The notes: generated by a model not told the origin, from the letters alone. 30,671 nt of DNA from DATBRC01 sp036560485 (GCA_036560485.1 DATBRC010000047.1:1-30671), one strand, 5' to 3'; counted from the first letter of the stretch, positions 16,862-25,543 are shown. Made by a program: numbers and translations.

Positions 16862-17785
16862 ATGAATCTCACTCTTGAAGCCATCCGTATCCTCGATACG
16901 ATCGATCGCAAAGGCAGTTTTGCTGCAGCTGCGATTGAATTAGACCGTGTGCCGTCTGCACTTACTTATAGCGTGCGCAAACTGGAAGAAGATCTGGATC
17001 TGCTGCTGTTTGATCGGCGTGGCCATCGCGCAAAACTTACTAATGCAGGTCAGGAACTGTTGACCGAAGGCAGACACCTGCTAACTGCGGCAGACGAACT
17101 GGAACGGCGCGTCAAACGCACCGCTACAGGCTGGGAAGTCGAATTGCGGATCGTGGTCGACAGCGTTATTGCGTTCGAGAATATCGTGCCGCTGATCCAA
17201 GCTTTTGACCAAGAGAACTCGGGCACACGGCTACGCTTTTCTTACGAGGTACTATCAGGCGTGTGGGAATCGTTATTGACGGGGCGCGCCGATCTGGCCA
17301 TCGGCGCTGCGTATGGCGGGCCGGAAATCATCCGCATGAATAGCGGATTTCAAATGCGACAGATGATGATGGTCGAATGGTTATTTGCTGTCGCACCGAC
17401 ACACCCGCTGGCATCCGTCCCCGACCCTTTACCTGCCAGCCTGCTGCAAAAGCATCGGGTCGTCGCAGTCGGTGATACCGGCCGCACGCTACCCGGCATC
17501 ACGACCGGTTTATTGAGTGGGCAAGCCACATTGACCGTGCCATCACTTGGCGCGAAATTGGCAGCTCAGCTTGCCGGCCTGGGATGTGGCCACTTGCCTC
17601 GCGCATTGGCCGCACCGTATTTGGCATCTGGCGCGCTGATCGAAAAACAAACCGCAGAACCGCGCACAAACATAGGAAGCCAGATTGCATGGCGCGCGCC
17701 GGCACGCGGAAAAAGTTTGAAGTGGTTTTTAAACAAATTGGCTGAACCCGAGACACAACGAATGCTATTGGGGATCACACCATGA
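16862..17785 (+). CDS. LysR family transcriptional regulator
   Basis: 307 residues, normal for the family. The N-terminal winged helix-turn-helix is clear (residues 1-60: LEAIRILDTIDRKGSFAAAA, then VPSALTYSVRKLEEDL and LFDRRGHRAKLT). The remainder is a periplasmic-binding-protein-like effector domain starting near ELRIVVDSV. It is divergent from pirin-doxX-flavodoxin, the usual arrangement for a LysR regulator and its target operon. The stop overlaps the gluQ start by 4 bases, so gluQ may be read through from this promoter. The inducer cannot be predicted. Confidence 0.9.
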   Translation: MNLTLEAIRILDTIDRKGSFAAAAIELDRVPSALTYSVRKLEEDLDLLLFDRRGHRAKLTNAGQELLTEGRHLLTAADELERRVKRTATGWEVELRIVVDSVIAFENIVPLIQAFDQENSGTRLRFSYEVLSGVWESLLTGRADLAIGAAYGGPEIIRMNSGFQMRQMMMVEWLFAVAPTHPLASVPDPLPASLLQKHRVVAVGDTGRTLPGITTGLLSGQATLTVPSLGAKLAAQLAGLGCGHLPRALAAPYLASGALIEKQTAEPRTNIGSQIAWRAPARGKSLKWFLNKLAEPETQRMLLGITP

Positions 17786-18669
17786 CCACATATATCGGGC
17801 GCTTCGCGCCCTCACCTACCGGACCGCTGCATGCGGGGTCGTTGGTCGCCGCAATGGCAAGCTATCTGGATGCGAAAGCTCATCATGGCCAATGGCTGGT
17901 GCGCATGGAAGATATTGACGAAGACCGCACGGTACCTGGCGCGGCCGAAGACATTCTTCACACGCTAGAAATTTTAGGAATGTGCTGGGATGGCGACGTC
18001 ATTTATCAAAGCAGACGCAAGGATTTGTATGCAGCAGCGTTTCAACAATTAGCGCCCCATGTCTACGCATGCGGCTGCACGCGCAAGGAAATCGCCGACT
18101 CACGACTTGGCATTGCGTCCGACGGCGCAGCCGTTTATCCCGGCACCTGCCGCAATGGATTGGTCGCGGGCAAAGTGCCGCGCGCGATGCGCTTGCGTGT
18201 TCCCGATCCATCGGATGCCGATGAATACATCGTTTTTGAAGATCGCTGGCTCGGCACGGTTACGCAACATCTGGCAACCGAGGTCGGCGATTTTGTATTG
18301 AAGCGTGCCGACGGATTCTGGGCATATCAATTGGCAGTCGTCGTCGACGATGCCGCACAAGGTGTGACCCATGTTGTGCGTGGCGCCGATCTGCTCGACT
18401 CAACTGCACGCCAAATCTATCTGCAGCGATTGCTTAAGCTGCCTACGCCAAGTTATCTGCATGTGCCGGTCATCACCAATGCGCTCGGCGAAAAATTATC
18501 GAAGCAAACTGGTGCAACCGCATTGGATCTTGCGCATCCGCTTGATACCTTGATTGAAGCTGCACATTTCCTGGGCTTGCCGATCGCGCAGGTCAAATCG
18601 ATTCAGAATCTTTGGGCACTGGCAGTCCCTGCGTGGCAACAATGGATCATACAACGGTCTGTAACGTAA
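17782..18669 (+). CDS. gluQ: Glutamyl-Q tRNA(Asp) synthetase
   Basis: 295 residues, the length of a truncated class I glutamyl-tRNA synthetase that lacks the anticodon-binding domain. RFAPSPTGPLHAGSLVAAM near residue 7 contains the HIGH-like motif as HAGS, and EKLSKQTGA near residue 235 is the KMSKS-like motif. A zinc site is visible as C-G-C before TRKEIADSRLG, plus a later Y-P-G-T-C. This set is diagnostic of GluQ-RS (YadB), which attaches glutamate to queuosine at position 34 of tRNA(Asp). It shares a 4-base overlap with the lysR-like gene upstream, but a functional link between them is not expected. Confidence 0.95.
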   Translation: MTTYIGRFAPSPTGPLHAGSLVAAMASYLDAKAHHGQWLVRMEDIDEDRTVPGAAEDILHTLEILGMCWDGDVIYQSRRKDLYAAAFQQLAPHVYACGCTRKEIADSRLGIASDGAAVYPGTCRNGLVAGKVPRAMRLRVPDPSDADEYIVFEDRWLGTVTQHLATEVGDFVLKRADGFWAYQLAVVVDDAAQGVTHVVRGADLLDSTARQIYLQRLLKLPTPSYLHVPVITNALGEKLSKQTGATALDLAHPLDTLIEAAHFLGLPIAQVKSIQNLWALAVPAWQQWIIQRSVT

Positions 18670-18739
18670 TATTCCGGCAGACGCGCTTCAGCATCGAAAA
18701 ATCGTCTTTAGCATGCCTGACAAAATGCGTCTGGCAATC

Positions 18740-18988
18740 TTATTCTTCAAGACCGATTCCACGCTCAATAATGCCTTCAATATAGGCAATGATGTACTGC
18801 TTCAGTTCTGCTTTATCCATTGTATTATCGATCACACATCCTTTTGGTTCGCCTTTCAGCTTGCCGTTCAAATAAACGCGAGCACTCCACTCCACTCGAT
18901 CACCGACGTTGAATTGTGCTTCATATTGAAATGTTTCGCCGCTGACTCTGCGCGTATATTCATCTTTGATTACCGTTAATTCTGGCAT
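18740..18988 (-). CDS. Conserved-looking hypothetical protein, 82 residues
   Basis: AAAAGGA stands nine bases before the ATG, supporting translation. The sequence is hydrophilic: TVIKDEYTRRVSGETFQYEAQFNVGDRVEW, then VYLNGKLKGEPKG, then an amphipathic acidic C-terminal helix (DKAELKQYIIAYIEGIIERG). No signal peptide, membrane segment or cysteine cluster is seen. It converges on gluQ, 70 bases apart. I do not recognise the family, and no function is proposed. Confidence 0.6.
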   Translation of the reverse strand: MPELTVIKDEYTRRVSGETFQYEAQFNVGDRVEWSARVYLNGKLKGEPKGCVIDNTMDKAELKQYIIAYIEGIIERGIGLEE

Positions 18989-19112
18989 TGCATTTTTTCC
19001 TTTTGACTGCAGTTCTTGCGCAACTTGTCAGCCGCACTGCCATCAACAACATCATCACCATGATAGTCGTTTATTTTATATAACTTGGGGATGATGGATG
19101 ATTTTCTACCGG

Positions 19113-19508
19113 TCAATCACTGCTCGCATATGTCTGCTGATGCATCAACTTCGATACTTTATCCAATGACATCAACGTTTCTCTGGCGGCTTTCAATGTT
19201 GCCACGTCGGTACTCAAACCATGATCTGGCGGTACCTTGTCTATTCTTATGATTGCATGCGGATACCGTATTGCAGAATGCTTTTCCGACTGCGACATTG
19301 CCTGTCCATTTTCCGGCACAGGGTTGATTGATCCGGGGAGACGGACTGCATCTTCGCCAGCCTTGCAAGGAACATCCCTGAACGTCACTGCTCCTTTGGC
19401 ATCGATACATTTGATGATTTCCGCCGCCATCGTCGTCTCCGTAAATAACATGAACAAACAGGTAGCGAAAATAATATGAATAATATAGAGAGGTGAGCGC
19501 TGCGACAT
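19113..19508 (-). CDS. Exported DUF4124-type protein
   Basis: 131 residues from the ATG at 19508, which has AAGGA eight bases upstream. A signal peptide spans about residues 1-27 (hydrophobic YIIHIIFATCLFMLF, with cleavage near MAA). It is followed by IIKCIDAKGAVTFRDVPCKAG, the two-cysteine DUF4124 pattern common in betaproteobacterial envelope proteins. The rest is polar and ends in a short helix. The likely location is the periplasm, with one disulfide. Function of the domain is not established. It is a single gene, minus strand, 124 bases from the 82-residue hypothetical. Confidence 0.7.
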   Translation of the reverse strand: MSQRSPLYIIHIIFATCLFMLFTETTMAAEIIKCIDAKGAVTFRDVPCKAGEDAVRLPGSINPVPENGQAMSQSEKHSAIRYPHAIIRIDKVPPDHGLSTDVATLKAARETLMSLDKVSKLMHQQTYASSD

Positions 19509-19747
19509 GATCAAAGTCCTTCGAAGATATGATCCAGAGGATGGACAGTTTGACCTGCCAGGTCTGTACGTCAGCACACCTAATTTTCAAACTTATTAGA
19601 AAATTTCGCACGTTGTTTGCGTTATCACAAGGTATTGAAAATAATGCCGAAAGACAATTACTTCAATGCAGAAGAAGTACATACGGCACGTCATTAAAAT
19701 AAATTGATATGTACTCTTCCGCTCCCAAAAAATCTGAGGAGAACGCG

Positions 19748-19978
19748 ATGAATCGAGATCATTTCATTGGAAGGCTGAAACAATTCAACGGAAAAATAAA
19801 GGAACAGTGGTGCGCACTGCACGACGATCAAATAGGAATATTTGCAGCAAAACGATACCAAATCGCAGGCCGCCAACAAGCGCAATGCGGCATTGCTCAA
19901 AAAGAATCAGCACAACGATGCAGAACATTTAGTGCTGCTCAATCCTGGTGCCGCTACAATCCAAAGGAAACATCATGA
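19748..19978 (+). CDS. CsbD family stress protein with divergent C-terminus
   Basis: 76 residues from the ATG at 19748, which follows GAGGAG by six bases. The first 55 residues match the CsbD/YjbJ plan: MNRDHFIGRLKQFNGKIKEQW, then DDQIGIFAAKRYQIAGRQQA and GIAQKESAQ. After that the usual acidic, aromatic tail (as in E. coli YjbJ) is replaced by a Cys/Arg/Ser-rich stretch, possibly after sequence drift or a small frameshift. CsbD proteins are small hydrophilic general-stress proteins of unknown mechanism. The stop TGA overlaps the ATG of the lipoprotein gene, so the two are coupled. Confidence 0.68.
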   Translation: MNRDHFIGRLKQFNGKIKEQWCALHDDQIGIFAAKRYQIAGRQQAQCGIAQKESAQRCRTFSAAQSWCRYNPKETS

Positions 19979-20328
19979 AGAAACATTACCTCACGACTGC
20001 ATTGCCGGCCATCGCAGCTTTACTCAGTGCATGTAGTTCCGTGCCGACCAATACTGTCCTATTGGATCAAACCCGCAGTGAGTACATTGCCGCGCAATCC
20101 AACCCGAAAGTCGCGACTTATGCTCCAATTGAAATGAAAGAAGCGAGCAAAGTGTATGCACAAGCCAATGCTGCTTCGGACCATGGCGACAGTCCCGAGA
20201 AGGTCGATAAATTGGCTTATCTTGCCAAACAAAAAATCATGTTGGCACAAGAAATCGCCAAACAAAAATCGACTGACGCAGATTTTGCCACCACCTCCAA
20301 GGATCGCAATAACATGCATACGCAGTAA
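19975..20328 (+). CDS. Small outer-membrane-type lipoprotein (DUF4398-like)
   Basis: 117 residues from the ATG at 19975, preceded by AAAGGAAACATC. A lipoprotein signal peptide ends in the lipobox LLSAC with acylated Cys20. The mature part is alpha-helical and Ala/Gln/Lys rich: EYIAAQSNPKVATYAPIEMKEASKVYAQANAAS and KVDKLAYLAKQKIMLAQEIAKQKS. This resembles DUF4398 lipoproteins, which often sit beside OmpA-like proteins in beta- and gammaproteobacteria. Here no OmpA partner follows. Position +2 is Ser, which favours outer-membrane sorting. Coupling to the CsbD gene suggests shared envelope-stress induction. Confidence 0.78.
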   Translation: MKKHYLTTALPAIAALLSACSSVPTNTVLLDQTRSEYIAAQSNPKVATYAPIEMKEASKVYAQANAASDHGDSPEKVDKLAYLAKQKIMLAQEIAKQKSTDADFATTSKDRNNMHTQ

Positions 20329-20449
20329 GGCATAAAAGCAAATCTGAATCGCATTTTTTATTTTAAGCGAATTAGATCGCTTTCAATCAACGTTCCAATA
20401 AAACTTCGGTCGTCTTCCTCTGTCGTATGTGCATGGAGGATTGGATTTC

Positions 20450-22792
20450 ATGAAAGTGAAACGTGATGCGCGCGAGCGGCATAACGCAAATTTGCGAGAA
20501 AAGGCTATTGCAAACCTCGGCACCGCTCCTGCGGCCGGCATCAAGACGCGAACTCCAGAGGAAATTCTTCATGAACTTCAAGTGCATCAAATTGAACTTG
20601 AGTTACAAAACGAGGAATTGCTACTTTCCAATGCTGCACTCGAAGCTTCCCGTAATCTTTATCATGATCTCTATGAGTTTGCCCCGGTTGGCTATGTCAC
20701 GCTTACACAAGACGGGCGGATTTCTGAAGTCAGCCTCAATGGGGCGGCGATACTCGGTGATGAACGTGAACATTTATTGAACAGCCGCTTCGCCTCTTTT
20801 GTCACACCCAAAGACAGCGAAAGCTGGCATATGCATTTTCTGCATGTCATTCAAAGCGGGGGGAAACATGGTATCGAACTGACGCTTCAACGCCACGATG
20901 GTTCTCAGTTTCAAGCCCGCTTGAGTTCATTATGTTTGGAATCTGAACAACAAACCACCGGCATACGTATTGCAATCAGCGACATCACCGATATCACTGA
21001 ACTAAAGCAAGAAGTTGCGGAAGCAAAAATTGCGGCCACTATCTTCGAGTCTCAACAGGGAATGGTGGTAACCGATGCCAATCATGTGATCTTGAAAGTC
21101 AACAAAGCGTTTAGCGATATCTTCGGTTATTCCGAACAAGACGCTGTGGGAAAACCATTGCATCTACTCAGATCGAACTATCATGACGCAGCGTTTCATG
21201 ATGCAATGTGGGAGCACGTCCGGCGCCATGGGTTCTGGCAAGGAGAAATATGGAATCAGCGCAAGAATGGCGAAGTCTTACCGGCATTCATGACCATCAC
21301 AGCTGTCAATGCGAACGATGAGAGCGTGACGCACTACGTCGGCACCATGATCGATATTACGCAACGCAAGAATGCGGAAAAAGAGATCAGGAATCTTGCT
21401 TTTTATGATCATCTAACCGGCTTGCCTAATCGCCGCCTTCTGCAAGACCGCTTGCAAATGGCATTGGCGGCCAGTGATCGTAACCAGCATGAAGGCGCAT
21501 TATTGCTGATCGATCTGGACAATTTCAAAATATTAAACGATACCCTTGGCCATGACATAGGCGACCAATTATTGGTCAAGGTTGCAGAGTCTTTGCATGC
21601 ATGTGTACGCGAAGGCGACACGGTGGCGCGTTTGGGTGGCGACGAATTTGTTGTGGTTTTGGAAGACTTGATCGGCAACTCCGAGGAATGTGCAACCCAG
21701 GTCACGCACATTGGCGAGAAAATAATCAGATCCTTGAATAATATTCATTTGACGGATGAATATGAATTCCATACTGCTGCCAGTATTGGCATCGCACTTT
21801 TCAGCGGCCATGAAAAATCAGCAGAAGAACTGATGAAACGCGCAGATCTTGCCATGTATCAGGCAAAGGCAGCGGGCCGCAATACCTTGCGTTTTTTCGA
21901 TCCGGACATGCAAACCGTGGTCACAACTCGCGCAAATATGGAGAGTGACTTGCGTGCAGCGATGTCCAAAAAAGAGTACCTTCTATACTTTCAGCCGCAG
22001 GTAAATGAAAGCGCCAGGCTGATCGGTTTTGAAGCATTGGTTCGCTGGCAGAGCCCTACGCGCGGCATAGTATTGCCGGAGGAATTTATTCCTGCGATCG
22101 AACAAACAGGATTGATCATTCAATTAGGTCTTTGGGTGCTGGAACATGCTTGCGACCAATTGGCAACCTTTGGGTCGAATCCCAATACAGAATTGTTGAC
22201 AGTGGCCGTCAATGTAAGCGCGCGCCAGTTTCGCCAACTTCATTTTGTGGACCAGGTGATCGGCGTGCTTGATTCCACCGGTGCAAACCCGTCAAGGCTA
22301 AAGCTGGAATTGACGGAAAGTTTGTTGTTGGATGATATTGAAGATGCCATCATCAAAATGAACGCCCTTAAAAATCGAGGGGTCCGTTTTGTACTGGATG
22401 ATTTCGGTATAGGTTACGCATCACTTTCCTATCTCAAACGTCTTCCATTTGACCAATTAAAAATAGATCAGTCTTTTATCCATAACCTCCTGTTCGATTG
22501 CACCGATGCTGCGATTACCAAAATGATTATCGGTTTGGCGCAAAACATGAATATAGAAATCATTGCAGAAGGTGTGGAAACGAAAGTGCAGCATGACTTT
22601 CTTATCCGCAATGGCTGCCGGATTTATCAAGGATATTTATTTAGTGCGCCGCTGCCGAAAAAAGCGCTGGAAGAATTATTGAATCAGTCCAATTCAACAG
22701 CCAACAATGTCAGCTTGGAACGCAGATGGAGAACAGACCCCATCAATGTTGATCGACGGCGATCCGGAATAGAGAATAGCGTAAGCAATTGA
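20450..22792 (+). CDS. PAS-PAS-GGDEF-EAL cyclic-di-GMP signalling protein
   Basis: 780 residues from the ATG at 20450, with GGAGGA nine bases upstream. Domains: an N-terminal coiled region (HELQVHQIELELQNEELLLS), PAS 1 at about 70-185, PAS 2 at about 195-310 ending in the PAC-like IDITQRKNAEKE, GGDEF at about 315-480, and EAL at about 495-755. The GGDEF motif (396-400) is intact and is preceded by REGD, a product-inhibition I-site (RxxD). The EAL domain keeps FEALVRW, a NVSARQF segment, LELTESLL and DDFGIGYASLSYL, so phosphodiesterase activity is plausible. No membrane segment is present: a cytosolic sensor, perhaps of redox or ligand state. Which activity dominates cannot be read from sequence. 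Confidence 0.94.
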   Translation: MKVKRDARERHNANLREKAIANLGTAPAAGIKTRTPEEILHELQVHQIELELQNEELLLSNAALEASRNLYHDLYEFAPVGYVTLTQDGRISEVSLNGAAILGDEREHLLNSRFASFVTPKDSESWHMHFLHVIQSGGKHGIELTLQRHDGSQFQARLSSLCLESEQQTTGIRIAISDITDITELKQEVAEAKIAATIFESQQGMVVTDANHVILKVNKAFSDIFGYSEQDAVGKPLHLLRSNYHDAAFHDAMWEHVRRHGFWQGEIWNQRKNGEVLPAFMTITAVNANDESVTHYVGTMIDITQRKNAEKEIRNLAFYDHLTGLPNRRLLQDRLQMALAASDRNQHEGALLLIDLDNFKILNDTLGHDIGDQLLVKVAESLHACVREGDTVARLGGDEFVVVLEDLIGNSEECATQVTHIGEKIIRSLNNIHLTDEYEFHTAASIGIALFSGHEKSAEELMKRADLAMYQAKAAGRNTLRFFDPDMQTVVTTRANMESDLRAAMSKKEYLLYFQPQVNESARLIGFEALVRWQSPTRGIVLPEEFIPAIEQTGLIIQLGLWVLEHACDQLATFGSNPNTELLTVAVNVSARQFRQLHFVDQVIGVLDSTGANPSRLKLELTESLLLDDIEDAIIKMNALKNRGVRFVLDDFGIGYASLSYLKRLPFDQLKIDQSFIHNLLFDCTDAAITKMIIGLAQNMNIEIIAEGVETKVQHDFLIRNGCRIYQGYLFSAPLPKKALEELLNQSNSTANNVSLERRWRTDPINVDRRRSGIENSVSN

Positions 22793-23093
22793 ATTGATAT
22801 CCTCCTGTTCGTTTGATCCAAACACTTTTCTTCTCACACCTTCCCATCCGCAACCCAATAAAGTCGGATGAATTTGTCCATTGTCATACATAGCACTGGA
22901 AGAAGGATTTTTCTTCGCGAGTGCAAGTCTGTTTTACATACGGTTTCTTTTCACATGCGCCGACTTGTGTTTTGGCTTGATTACCTTCGGTGGTGATTCT
23001 ATGGGCATTTATTGAAACATATGGTTATATGTAACGCGGCATTTTCGCCGCTTTGCGCTCCCTTCAATAAATTTGATTGCGAAGGTTTTATCA
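22793..23093. other. 301-base intergenic region upstream of the arabinose-donor-type operon
   Basis: No credible gene is seen. The region should contain the promoter of the operon starting at 23094, but no strong -35/-10 pair stands out. A short hairpin with GCGGC and GCCGC arms (23036-23051) is present about 40 bases before the start codon; it is too weak and lacks a T-run to call it a terminator. Confidence 0.5.
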
Positions 23094-24122
23094 ATGGGTT
23101 ATTCAAAGAATTTGGCGGCCTCCGTCAAATTTTGTTCGTCGTACTTGATGAAGAACAAGAGATTCTCCAGCAACCTTAAAAATCTGTTTTTATATACGGC
23201 TCTCTTCCTGTTCGCAGGCTGGTGCTTCATCACCTTCCGCGCGGATATTGCCCGTATTTCCATTAGCACAGTTTGGGAAGCGCGCAGCGCAATATTTGTT
23301 GCTGCTTTACTGTCTCTTTTCAACTATCTGTTGCGCATCGTACGCTGGTCAACTTATTTGAAACGCTTCGGCTTCCGCTTCCCTGCCGTGTTCACCTGCT
23401 TGAGTTATGTTGCTGGATTCGCCTTTACGCTGTCTCCGGGCAAGGTCGGAGAAATGATCAGAGCGCGCTATTACAAAGAGGCAGGCGTCCCGCTCCCCAT
23501 GACGACGGCAGCTTTTTTTGTTGAGCGCTTGATGGATATGCTGGCAATGACCGGTTTGGCGCTACTGGGATTTGTGCTTTTGTCCGGTTATGCCGCTGTC
23601 CTCTGGATCAGTTTCGCCGGCATGTTAAGCATACTTGTCATTCTTGCTTGCGCTCCGTGGACGCAGTGGCAACGCAGATTGGCGCTGCATCAACGCGTTC
23701 CGGCAACGCTGCAAAATACCGTCGCCAATATTTTACAGACCATCATTTCAGCGCGTACCTTGCTGCATCCGCGTTTGCTTGCTTTCGGTTTTTTAATCGG
23801 CCTTTTCGCCTGGAGTGCGGAAGGACTTGGCTTAATGGTCCTCGGTAATTTGGCGCCTGCAGTACCAATAGATTGGGCCAGCGCAATCGGGATCTATGCG
23901 ATCGCCATTCTGATTGGCGCACTCTCTTTTTTACCAGGCGGGCTTGGCGGCACTGAAGTCGTCATGGCTACCCTGCTCGCGGCTCACGGTTATGCAATGC
24001 CGCAAGCTATTTTGCTGACTATGGTATGTCGCATTATCACACTTTGGTTAGCTGTAATGATTGGCTGGAGCGCTGTTCTTGTGCTTCGCCATTATCCTGA
24101 ACCGGTGTTACTAAGATCATGA
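23094..24122 (+). CDS. YbhN/AglD-like integral membrane protein (flippase-like domain)
   Basis: 342 residues from the ATG at 23094, which has GAAGG eight bases upstream; a TTG at 23073 is less likely. It is a polytopic inner-membrane protein with several hydrophobic helices. It shows the family landmarks FTLSPGKVGEMIRARYYKEAG and FFVERLMDMLAM, and near the end FLPGGLGGTEVVMATLLAAHG. This is the lysylphosphatidylglycerol-synthase-TM/UPF0104 fold, found in YbhN and archaeal AglD. Members are linked to lipid or polyprenyl-linked sugar handling, with few proven activities. It is the first gene of the operon and overlaps the HAD-UbiA gene by 4 bases. Flipping of the polyprenyl-phosphoryl-pentose is inferred from context. 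Confidence 0.85.
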   Translation: MGYSKNLAASVKFCSSYLMKNKRFSSNLKNLFLYTALFLFAGWCFITFRADIARISISTVWEARSAIFVAALLSLFNYLLRIVRWSTYLKRFGFRFPAVFTCLSYVAGFAFTLSPGKVGEMIRARYYKEAGVPLPMTTAAFFVERLMDMLAMTGLALLGFVLLSGYAAVLWISFAGMLSILVILACAPWTQWQRRLALHQRVPATLQNTVANILQTIISARTLLHPRLLAFGFLIGLFAWSAEGLGLMVLGNLAPAVPIDWASAIGIYAIAILIGALSFLPGGLGGTEVVMATLLAAHGYAMPQAILLTMVCRIITLWLAVMIGWSAVLVLRHYPEPVLLRS

Positions 24123-25543
24123 ATGCATCCGCTATCCCTCTTTGTGTAGATCTCGATGGAACATTAATCTGCAGCGATCTGTTGCTGGAATCCTTGTTGT
24201 TGCTGATCAAACGCAATCCGCTGTACTTGTTTCTGGTTCCGTGGTGGCTATTACACGGCAAAGCTGCACTCAAAGCTGAAATTGCCAAGCGTATTAGTCT
24301 GAATCCTGCAGCGTTGCCCTACAACGAAGCTTTTTTTATTTGGATTTCAGCGCAAAAATCGATCGGACGTCCGCTATGGCTTTGCACCGCATCCAATCAT
24401 CGGCTCGCGAAAAAAATCGCTACGCATCTCGGTATTTTTGATGGCGTTATTTCCAGTTCCGATACCGAGAACATATCAGGAAAGAACAAGGCAAAAAAGC
24501 TGGTAGAAAGATTTGGATCGCGCAGGTTCGACTATTGCGGCAATAACCAGATAGATCTGGAAATCTGGCGTGTCAGCCAGGGCGCGATCATGGTTAACGC
24601 TACGCCGGAACTGGAAAAGCAAGCCAAATCGTATACAAAAATCCTCTTCTCGTTTCCAAAAAAGAGCCGTATATTGCGTGCGGCAATGAAGGCGTTGCGG
24701 CCGCACCAATGGGTCAAAAACATGCTGCTCTTCATTCCATTGGCAGCAGCCCACCAGTTAAATAACATCGATCTGGCTTTGAATGCGGGCATTGCCTTTG
24801 TCGCTTTCGGTCTGTGTGCATCATCCGTTTATTTGCTTAACGACATGCTGGATCTTGAAGTGGATCGCCAGCATCAGCGCAAAAAATATCGCCCATTTGC
24901 CGCCGGCGATCTTTCCTTGCTATTTGGCTTCACATTGGTGCCGATACTATTTGCCGCAGCGATCGTACTTGCACTTCAGCTTCCGCATAATTTTCTACTA
25001 GTGCTGCTCTGTTATTACGCACTTACGCTGGCTTATTCGTTCGTGTTAAAACGCATTGAACTGCTCGATACGATTGCACTGGCCGGCTTATATACCATCC
25101 GAATTGTTGCCGGTGCGGCAGCTGTCGATGTGCCGCTGTCATTCTGGCTGTTGTTGTTTTCCATTTTCCTGTTCCTTAGTCTCGCGCTGGTGAAACGATA
25201 TGCAGAGCTCGATTCCATGCTGCGACAAGGCAAGCTGAAAGCGGCAGGACGCGGTTACCTGGTTGAGGATTTGACGATATTGGACAGCATGGGCGCAGCG
25301 TCCGGTTACCTGTGCGTGATCATTCTCGCGCTCTACATCAATAGCCCTGATGTGGAAGTGCTGTACAGCCATCCTAAAATAATTTGGTTTCTCTGCGTTT
25401 TACTGTTGTACTGGATCAGCCGCGTGTGGCTTAGGGCGCATCGCGGCACCATGCACGATGATCCGCTGGTATTTGCGCTGAAAGATCCGGTCAGTCTGGT
25501 AGTGGCAGCGCTTTCGGCTGCGACTGTGATCGCAGCAGCATGA
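24119..25543 (+). CDS. HAD phosphatase-UbiA prenyltransferase fusion, DPPR-synthase-like
   Basis: 474 residues. Residues 1-180 are a HAD-type phosphatase: nucleophile motif VDLDGT (D11, D13), CTASNH (T90), a lysine near 122, and a GNNQID motif IV in which the usual first acid is Asn. Residues 190-474 are a UbiA-type membrane transferase: RPHQWVKNML (194-203), then the Mg/pyrophosphate motif NDMLDLEVDRQHQ (241-253) and KKYRPFAAGD. That motif set matches decaprenyl-phosphate 5-phosphoribosyltransferase (mycobacterial Rv3806c/UbiA), which transfers phosphoribose from PRPP to polyprenyl phosphate. The fused HAD domain could remove the 5-phosphate, the step after the transfer. It overlaps both neighbours by 4 bases (ATGA). 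Confidence 0.88.
   Translation: MNASAIPLCVDLDGTLICSDLLLESLLLLIKRNPLYLFLVPWWLLHGKAALKAEIAKRISLNPAALPYNEAFFIWISAQKSIGRPLWLCTASNHRLAKKIATHLGIFDGVISSSDTENISGKNKAKKLVERFGSRRFDYCGNNQIDLEIWRVSQGAIMVNATPELEKQAKSYTKILFSFPKKSRILRAAMKALRPHQWVKNMLLFIPLAAAHQLNNIDLALNAGIAFVAFGLCASSVYLLNDMLDLEVDRQHQRKKYRPFAAGDLSLLFGFTLVPILFAAAIVLALQLPHNFLLVLLCYYALTLAYSFVLKRIELLDTIALAGLYTIRIVAGAAAVDVPLSFWLLLFSIFLFLSLALVKRYAELDSMLRQGKLKAAGRGYLVEDLTILDSMGAASGYLCVIILALYINSPDVEVLYSHPKIIWFLCVLLLYWISRVWLRAHRGTMHDDPLVFALKDPVSLVVAALSAATVIAAA

Noticed and set aside
19842..20036. Plus-strand open frame overlapping the CsbD tail and lipoprotein start
   Set aside because: No ribosome-binding site and no family resemblance; considered as a frameshifted CsbD tail, but it does not restore the CsbD C-terminal pattern.
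20365..20382. AAGCGA/TCGCTT hairpin after the lipoprotein gene as a terminator
   Set aside because: A six-pair stem with no T-run downstream; the preceding T-rich stretch is on the wrong side.
23036..23051. Hairpin with GCGGC and GCCGC arms as a terminator
   Set aside because: The stem is only five pairs and only three T follow.
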